From: DATKZB01 sp035528235
GTDB lineage: Bacteria; Planctomycetota; Phycisphaerae; FEN-1346
Direction of reading: 5' to 3'
Assembly: GCA_035528235.1 (NCBI GenBank)
Contig: DATKZB010000180.1
Span: 1-29,406 of the forward strand
Length of the DNA stretch: 29,406 nucleotides
The position numbers were made by a program, and so were the translations under genes. Position 1 is the stretch's first letter. Each line of letters starts with the position of its first letter. The notes beneath the pieces were generated by a model. It searched no databases and was not told where the DNA came from. It saw only the letters and a list, made by a program, of their open reading frames with translations. This document shows, one piece after another, positions 24,828-29,406 of the stretch.

Positions 24828-25457
24828 GTGACCCGAAACCCCGCGCGAATCCCGTGTCTGGCCCTGGCCGCCTGTCTGGCGGCCGCCTGCGCGGTCCCCG
24901 CCACGGGCGCGGCACGGCGGTCCGACGTCCCCCTGGCCGCCGGCATCTGTGACGACGACGTCACCCGGGCCATCGAGAAAGGACGCGAGTACCTGCTGAG
25001 CCTGCGCAACGCCGACGGCTCGTTTACTCAGGATCCCGCCTGGCGCAACTGCTACACCTCGCTTATCCTGATGACCGGCCAACTGGGTGCCGCCGCCGGG
25101 TACGACCTGACCGCCGGCGTCCAGTTCCGCCGGGCCCTGCGCATCGGCCGCGCCAAAAAGGATTACGCCGAACTCTGGGGCGTCTGGGCGGGCGAAAGAA
25201 TAGTGGGCGTGTACTCGCCGCTGGACCTGATGTTCAGCCTCAGCCCGTACGAGGCCCACAACCTGGGCGGATACAAGGCCGAGGACGCCGCCGCCGTCGT
25301 CACGAACATCGTCCTGTACCTGACGGCCCGCGGCGCGCCCGCCGGGGCCGAGCCGGCGCCGGACGCGCCGGCCGAGGCCGACGAATCCGCCCCCGCCCGG
25401 CAGCCGGGCCTCTCGATCCCCCGCAAGTCCGAGGGCGGCGCCGCCGTGCCGTGGTAG
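24828..25457 (+). CDS. Mini toroid-DUF4159 paralog with internal deletion, paralog 3
   Basis: A 209-residue protein from GTG 24828; no ATG is available without overlapping paralog 2, and the GTG gives a complete signal peptide (residues 1-28, ending TGA). The mature protein begins like the toroid N-terminus (DDDVTRAIEKGREYLLSLRNADGSF) for about 50 residues, then jumps directly to the last part of the second DUF4159-like module (GYDLTAGVQFRRALRIGR through AVVTNIVLYLTARG), near 25070-25100. About 550 residues are missing compared with paralog 2, yet the frame is intact. A Pro/Ala-rich tail of about 40 residues is added at the end. It could be a real minimal protein or a decaying copy. Confidence 0.65.
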   Translation: MTRNPARIPCLALAACLAAACAVPATGAARRSDVPLAAGICDDDVTRAIEKGREYLLSLRNADGSFTQDPAWRNCYTSLILMTGQLGAAAGYDLTAGVQFRRALRIGRAKKDYAELWGVWAGERIVGVYSPLDLMFSLSPYEAHNLGGYKAEDAAAVVTNIVLYLTARGAPAGAEPAPDAPAEADESAPARQPGLSIPRKSEGGAAVPW

Positions 25458-25477
25458 CCCTACAGCGCCACTTGCCG

Positions 25478-25548
25478 CGCGGCGGCCTGCCCAGGCCGCC
25501 GCGATCGGGCCCGACGCATGTTCCTGGCGGCCTAGGAAGGCCGCCAGG
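25478..25548. repeat. Paired inverted hairpins, pair 3 (type 2 loops)
   Basis: 25478-25503 has stem CGCGGCGGCC/GGCCGCCGCG with loop TGCCCA. 25523-25548 has stem CCTGGCGGCC/GGCCGCCAGG with loop TAGGAA. The outer stem pairs differ between the two but both sides changed together. It stands between the mini paralog and the convergent PEP-CTERM-like fragment. Confidence 0.88.
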
Positions 25549-25607
25549 CGGAAGGAAGTGGCGAAGTAGGAGTAGCGACTCCCGGCCGAGAGGCCGGCGC
25601 AAGGGAA

Positions 25608-25640
25608 CGCCCCGCGGCAGGTGATACCCACCGCGGGGCG
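25608..25640 (-). terminator. Strong hairpin behind the PEP-CTERM-like fragment
   Basis: A perfect ten-base stem CGCCCCGCGG/CCGCGGGGCG with a 13-base loop sits 26 bases beyond the stop of the minus-strand fragment. There is no run of T after it, so whether it acts as an intrinsic terminator is uncertain. Confidence 0.5.
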
Positions 25641-25665
25641 ATGCCCTTCTTGGCCTCCCCTGAAA

Positions 25666-25836
25666 CTATCTGCCCGCGCGGCGAAGCCGCCCGGCCAGCA
25701 CGACCAGTCCGCCGATGCCGAAGAACGCCAGCGTCGCCGGCGCCGCCACCGTGCCCGTGCCGCACGCCGCGCCGCCCACGCCAGAAAAACGGGGAGATCG
25801 GCCGCGCAGGCCAACCTCCCCCGGAAAATCACTCAA
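25666..25836 (-). pseudogene. PEP-CTERM-like sorting tail, probable gene remnant
   Basis: The minus strand codes for a short frame (56 residues from TTG 25836) whose end VAAPATLAFFGIGGLVVLAGRLRRAG has the layout of a PEP-CTERM sorting signal: a PxTLA start, a hydrophobic helix and a basic end. The usual VPEP is AAP here, so the key Pro-Glu-Pro is degraded. No extracellular domain precedes it; an in-frame stop lies directly upstream of the TTG. Exosortase would normally process such tails. I read it as the leftover end of a surface protein gene, though a frame change upstream cannot be excluded. Confidence 0.45.
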
Positions 25837-25965
25837 TTACACTCTCACCCGCTCCCAAAACGGGCACGGCTAAGTATACCCCCAAAAAGGGCCTAAGTCA
25901 AGCCGGGCGGGGGCGATTTTGTCCCGCCGACGCCCGGAAAGGGGAAATAGGGCGGCCGGGCGGCG
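25837..25965. other. Gap upstream of the PEP-CTERM-like tail, no gene seen
   Basis: This stretch, less GC-rich in places (TAAGTATACCCCCAAAAAGG around 25871), contains no supported start or protein. It may be the eroded body or promoter area of the PEP-CTERM-like gene. Confidence 0.4.
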
Positions 25966-26823
25966 TCAGGCACGGGTCCGGCGGTGGAACTCCTCGGCCA
26001 ACTGCTTCGTAATCGGCCCCGGTTTGCCCGTGCCGATGGGCCGCTTGTCGATCCGCACCACGGGAACGACCTCGGCGGCCGTGCCCGTCAGGAAGCACTC
26101 GTCGGCCACGTAGAGGTCCTGGCGGGTGAGGTTTTCCTCGCGGACCTGGATGCCGCGGCCGCGGGCGATGTCGAGAATCTCGTTGCGCGTGATGCCCTCG
26201 AGGATGCCCGCCGCGGTGGGCGGCGTAAACAGGCACGCGTCGCGCACGATGAACAGGTTGTCGCCCGTGCACTCCGCCACGTACCCCAGGTGGTTGAGCA
26301 TAACGGCCTCGAGCGTCCCGGCGTCGATGGCCTCGATCTTCGCCAGGATGTTGTTCAGGTAGTTGAGGCTCTTCAGACGCGGGTTGACGGCGTTGGGGTG
26401 GTTCCGCATGGTCGCGGCGGTGATGATGTCGAGGCCGTTCTCGTACAGTTCCGGCGGGTAGAGCGAGATCTTGTCGGTGATGATAATGACGTTGGGGTTC
26501 GCGCAGCGGTTCGGGTCGAGGCCCAGCGTCCCCTCGCCGCGCGTCACCACGACGCGGATGTAGCAATCCTTCAGGTGGTTGGCCTCGAGCGTGCCGACGA
26601 TGGCCTTGGCCATGTCCTCGGGCGTCATCGGGATGGCCAGGCGGATACCCAGGGCCGAATCGTACAGCCGCCGCACGTGGGCCTCAAGGCGGAAGACCTT
26701 CCCCTCGTACGAGCGGATGCCCTCGAAGACGCCGTCGCCGTAGAGCAGCCCGTGGTCGAAGACCGAGATCTTGGCGTCGGCCCGGTCGTGGAGTTGACCG
26801 TTGACGTAAACTTTCGACTCCAT
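25966..26823 (-). CDS. ilvE: Branched-chain amino acid aminotransferase
   Basis: A 285-residue class IV PLP aminotransferase. The N-terminus KVYVNGQLHDRADAKISVFDHGLLYGDGVFEGIRS, Lys151 in PRLKSLNYLNN (the PLP lysine), the strand GYVAECTGDNLFIV, the phosphate-binding GITRNEILDIA and ECFLTGTAAEVVPV are all in place. It transfers the amino group between glutamate and the branched 2-oxo acids in valine, leucine and isoleucine metabolism. Length is normal. ATG 26823 was preferred over an upstream in-frame ATG at 26880, which adds an Arg-rich tail; GAAGGG precedes it. It is 94 bases downstream of the ABC ATPase gene on the same strand and may be cotranscribed. Confidence 0.92.
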   Translation of the reverse strand: MESKVYVNGQLHDRADAKISVFDHGLLYGDGVFEGIRSYEGKVFRLEAHVRRLYDSALGIRLAIPMTPEDMAKAIVGTLEANHLKDCYIRVVVTRGEGTLGLDPNRCANPNVIIITDKISLYPPELYENGLDIITAATMRNHPNAVNPRLKSLNYLNNILAKIEAIDAGTLEAVMLNHLGYVAECTGDNLFIVRDACLFTPPTAAGILEGITRNEILDIARGRGIQVREENLTRQDLYVADECFLTGTAAEVVPVVRIDKRPIGTGKPGPITKQLAEEFHRRTRA

Positions 26824-26917
26824 GCCCGGTACCCTTCGTTCGCTCGTCCGCCGCGGCGCCGCTCGCGCCCGCCGCACCATTCTTCGGCGCCCGAGGCCGC
26901 GTGACTTTAGCGGCCCG

Positions 26918-27619
26918 TCAGCCCTCGTGCAAGAGTTTACCGTCCCTCAGGCGCACGACCCGGTCGGCCCGCTCGGCCACCCGTTGGTCGTGGGTCACCA
27001 TGACGACGGTCAGGCCGTCGCGTTGGTTGAGCCGCGCGAGGACGCGCATGATTTCGTCGCCGGTGGCCGAGTCGAGGTTGCCGGTGGGCTCGTCGGCAAA
27101 GAGGACGCGCGGCTCGTGGACGAGTGCCCGTGCGAGGGCGGCCCGCTGGCGTTCGCCGCCCGAGAGTTCGCGCGGCAGGTGGGCCAGCCGCTCCGAAAGG
27201 CCCAGTTCGCTCAGCACCTTGACGGCCCGCTGGCGGTGCCGCGACCGGGCCGCCGGCCAGAAGGCCAGCGGCGTCCGGATCATCGCCGGCAGCAACGTGT
27301 TGCCCAGGACCGACAGGTCCGGCATCAGGTAATAGAACTGGAAGACGAAGCCGATGGCCCGGTTCCGCATGCGGTCGCGCCACCGTTTCGGGCAGGCAAA
27401 GGCGTCCTGGTCCTCGAAGAGGACGCGACCCTCGGTCGGCCGGTCCAGCAGGCCCATAAGGTGCAGCAGCGTCGACTTGCCGCTGCCCGACGGGCCCAGG
27501 ATGCACACGAACTCGCCCCGGCGGACCACCAGGTCCACCCCGTGGAGCACCCGCAGGCGCGACGCGCCCATGTGGTAGTCCTTGACGAGTCGCTCGGCCG
27601 CCAGGATGGGCTCACTCAT
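26918..27619 (-). CDS. ABC transporter ATPase of the LolD/MacB group
   Basis: A 233-residue ATPase. Walker A GPSGSGKST is at residues 42-50, the Q-loop at FVFQFYYLMPDLSVLGN, the signature LSGGERQRAALARAL, Walker B RVLFADEPTGNLDS and the H-loop VVMVTHDQ. LSGGERQR together with DEPTGNLDS marks the LolD/MacB/FtsE group, which drives FtsX-type permeases. Its start overlaps the end of the permease gene by eight bases, so the two are translationally coupled. The partner permease is odd, so export of lipoprotein, peptide or envelope material are all possible. Confidence 0.94.
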   Translation of the reverse strand: MSEPILAAERLVKDYHMGASRLRVLHGVDLVVRRGEFVCILGPSGSGKSTLLHLMGLLDRPTEGRVLFEDQDAFACPKRWRDRMRNRAIGFVFQFYYLMPDLSVLGNTLLPAMIRTPLAFWPAARSRHRQRAVKVLSELGLSERLAHLPRELSGGERQRAALARALVHEPRVLFADEPTGNLDSATGDEIMRVLARLNQRDGLTVVMVTHDQRVAERADRVVRLRDGKLLHEG

Positions 27620-29345
27620 AGCGGAGGGCCTCCACCGGCTGCTTGAGCGCCGCCAGCAACCCGCCCGCCATGCTCGCCAGCGTCGAGAGCGCCAGCACCC
27701 CCACCCCGATGGCCACGCACCACGCCGGCGACGTGTGCTGCGGAATGTGGTCGAAGTAGTACATCTCGCGCGGGAACACGTCGATGCCCAGCGACTGGTT
27801 GACCCAGACCTCGATGGCGTCGAGGTTGCCCAGCATCAGCAGGGCCCCCGTCAGGCCCACCGCCACGCCGAGGGCGCCGATGGTGAACCCGTACCCCAGA
27901 AACAGGCTGCCCACGCCGGCGTCGCGGGCGCCCAGGGCCTTCAGGATGCCCACGTCGCGGCTCTTGATGTAGGCCATGACGTACGAGATGAGGGCAATCA
28001 GGATGCCGAACCCCAGGAACATCACCCCGAGCATCAGGGCCGTGATGTTCCGCTCGACCTCGACCACCGTCAGGATCATCCGCTGCTGGGTCTCCCAGGT
28101 GTTGACCGAGAGTTGCAGGATACCCACCTCGGGCCTCTCGCGGGCGAACTCGTGCCAGGCGTCCTCGATGCGGCGGGCCAGGGCCTCGCCATGCTTCGGG
28201 TCGGCGATGCGGACCTGGACCTGGCTGGTGCGAGGCACCACGGCGGGCCGGTCGGCCGTGGCCGGCTGGCCGTCCATCCCCGCCATCTGCTGGGCTACCT
28301 CGAAGTCAACGTACACGTGCGACGAGTCGGCCTCCCAGTACGCGCTCTTGAACCGGTCCACGAGGGTGAACGCGCGGCTGACGACCTTCGGGACACCGCC
28401 CGCCCCGGTCTCGATGGCGCCGCTGGGCCGGATCGGGATGGTCGAGACCACCACCTCGCCCCCGTACTCGACCAGCGGGAAGTCGATGACCTGCGTCCGC
28501 GTGACCTCGACCGGGCGCGACGGAAACAGCACCGCCAGGGCCACCAGGCCCACGAACACGCCGGCGCACAGGACCGTGGCGACGGTCCATCCCGTGCGGC
28601 CGGGCCGTCGCCTGCCCGCCCGCCAGACGTACAGCGCCGCCACGCCGACCACAACCGCCAGAACCGCTGCCAGCACCCGCCAGCCGGCGCCCTCGCGGAC
28701 CGTCTCGGGCACGTGGTTGCTCATCGGCACGCCGATGACACCCACCCCCGCGATGCACCCGGGCCGGGGCGGCCGGTCGTCGCGCGGCCAGACGTCGGGC
28801 ACCCGCAGCAGGTCGGCCGGCCGGGACGACGGGCCCCGCTGTCGCTCGAGGTACTCGTGGAACCGCCCCATCTCGGCCTTCTCGCCCGGCCGGATACCGA
28901 TGATCATGCACGGCCGCACGAGCGGCTTGACGGCGCTGAGGCGCGGCTTGATCCGCACGACGGCGTACGTCTGGATGACCGGCGTGGCCGCCTCGACCCC
29001 CGGCATCGCCTCGATCCGCCGCACGAATTCCTCGTAGTACGGCAGCCCCTCCATGTGCGCGTCGACGATGACGTCCGACAGCGTGCCGCGCGTTATCTCG
29101 CGCGTCTCGTTCACGAACCCGTCCATGATCGCGAACACCAGGACCAGCAAAAACACCCCCAGCGCCGCCGGCAGGGCCGAGACCAACGGCACCACCGCTT
29201 TCCAGCCCGAGAACAGGTACTTGAGGCAGATGACGTGCTTGTAGACGGGCGTGGCCAGCACCAGCGCCTCCAGGCCGAGCAACACCACGCCGGCGCCGAC
29301 GGCCGTCGGAATCAGCCACGGCGACGCCAGCCATTGCTCGTTCAT
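27612..29345 (-). CDS. FtsX/LolC-type ABC permease with extra membrane hairpin in its periplasmic domain
   Basis: A 577-residue permease from ATG 29345; GTG 29387 in the same frame adds 14 residues and is less likely, since GAGGACC lies at a good distance from ATG 29345. Hydrophobic segments: residues about 7-32 and 45-72, then the periplasmic part (residues about 73-225), then an unexpected membrane hairpin (VLAAVLAVVVGVAALYV, Arg-rich WRAGRRRPGRTGW loop, VATVLCAGVFVGLVALAVLF), more periplasmic sequence, and three C-terminal membrane helices with the conserved SRDVGILKALGA before the fifth. The family normally has four helices around one uninterrupted periplasmic domain. The C-terminal part is a standard FtsX domain. 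It forms an operon with the LolD-like ATPase. Confidence 0.85.
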   Translation of the reverse strand: MNEQWLASPWLIPTAVGAGVVLLGLEALVLATPVYKHVICLKYLFSGWKAVVPLVSALPAALGVFLLVLVFAIMDGFVNETREITRGTLSDVIVDAHMEGLPYYEEFVRRIEAMPGVEAATPVIQTYAVVRIKPRLSAVKPLVRPCMIIGIRPGEKAEMGRFHEYLERQRGPSSRPADLLRVPDVWPRDDRPPRPGCIAGVGVIGVPMSNHVPETVREGAGWRVLAAVLAVVVGVAALYVWRAGRRRPGRTGWTVATVLCAGVFVGLVALAVLFPSRPVEVTRTQVIDFPLVEYGGEVVVSTIPIRPSGAIETGAGGVPKVVSRAFTLVDRFKSAYWEADSSHVYVDFEVAQQMAGMDGQPATADRPAVVPRTSQVQVRIADPKHGEALARRIEDAWHEFARERPEVGILQLSVNTWETQQRMILTVVEVERNITALMLGVMFLGFGILIALISYVMAYIKSRDVGILKALGARDAGVGSLFLGYGFTIGALGVAVGLTGALLMLGNLDAIEVWVNQSLGIDVFPREMYYFDHIPQHTSPAWCVAIGVGVLALSTLASMAGGLLAALKQPVEALRYE

Positions 29346-29406
29346 GCGATAGGTCCTCGGGGCCAAGGCCACGCGACGTTCAGCCACGCCAGTACGCCCG
29401 CGCGCC
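29346..29406. other. Window edge upstream of the permease gene
   Basis: The last 61 bases hold the ribosome binding site of the permease gene and possibly the end of a further minus-strand gene of the same operon. Nothing can be assigned. Confidence 0.3.

Overview
The window is high-GC DNA with the gene content of a member of the phylum Planctomycetota. The signs are a discoidin plus HzsA-related diheme protein, several secreted proteins that join an alpha/alpha toroid to DUF4159 modules, a MoxR/DUF58/BatA cluster, a PEP-CTERM-like remnant, a ThuA protein, a WbsX-like secreted protein, and several families of short GC-rich dispersed repeats. The assignment is inferred from gene families; there is no rRNA or other phylogenetic marker here that I could use to go finer than phylum.

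Layout. Positions 1-2297 have visibly lower GC than the rest and hold a consensus sigma-70-type promoter and a papain/C39-like cysteine-peptidase-fold protein, probably an acquired accessory segment. Positions 2357-9473 are plus-strand metabolic and surface genes: HzsA-related diheme protein, SDR dehydrogenase, ThuA protein, WbsX-like protein and an alpha-oxoamine synthase (BioF/KBL type) that carries a repeat element inside its reading frame. Positions 9621-14198 are minus strand: a sugar-binding lipoprotein, an RbsC-type permease and a toroid-DUF4159 protein. Positions 14348-18470 are plus strand: MoxR ATPase, DUF58 protein and a BatA/vWA membrane protein, closed by a clear terminator. Positions 18605-19699 hold three small genes: a histone H1-like (Hc1) protein, a FabZ-like dehydratase and ribosomal protein bL34, which is only 47 codons. 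Positions 20015-25457 hold a tandem run of three toroid-DUF4159 paralogs, the last being a 209-residue form that has lost the whole middle. Positions 25666-29345 are minus strand: a PEP-CTERM-like tail, a branched-chain aminotransferase, and a LolD-like ATPase overlapping an FtsX-type permease.

How the genes fit together. The divergent pair of a toroid-DUF4159 gene with MoxR-DUF58-BatA resembles the Bat (aerotolerance-type) envelope modules of Bacteroidetes and planctomycetes. The tandem array further on carries the same architecture, so this segment looks like an expanded, uncharacterised secreted protein family tied to a MoxR/vWA chaperone-like module. The best candidates for something new are this expanding family with its mini derivative, the family of paired inverted hairpins at three places, and the 68-codon in-frame repeat insertion in the BioF/KBL enzyme.

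No rRNA, tRNA, CRISPR array, integrase or intact insertion sequence was seen.
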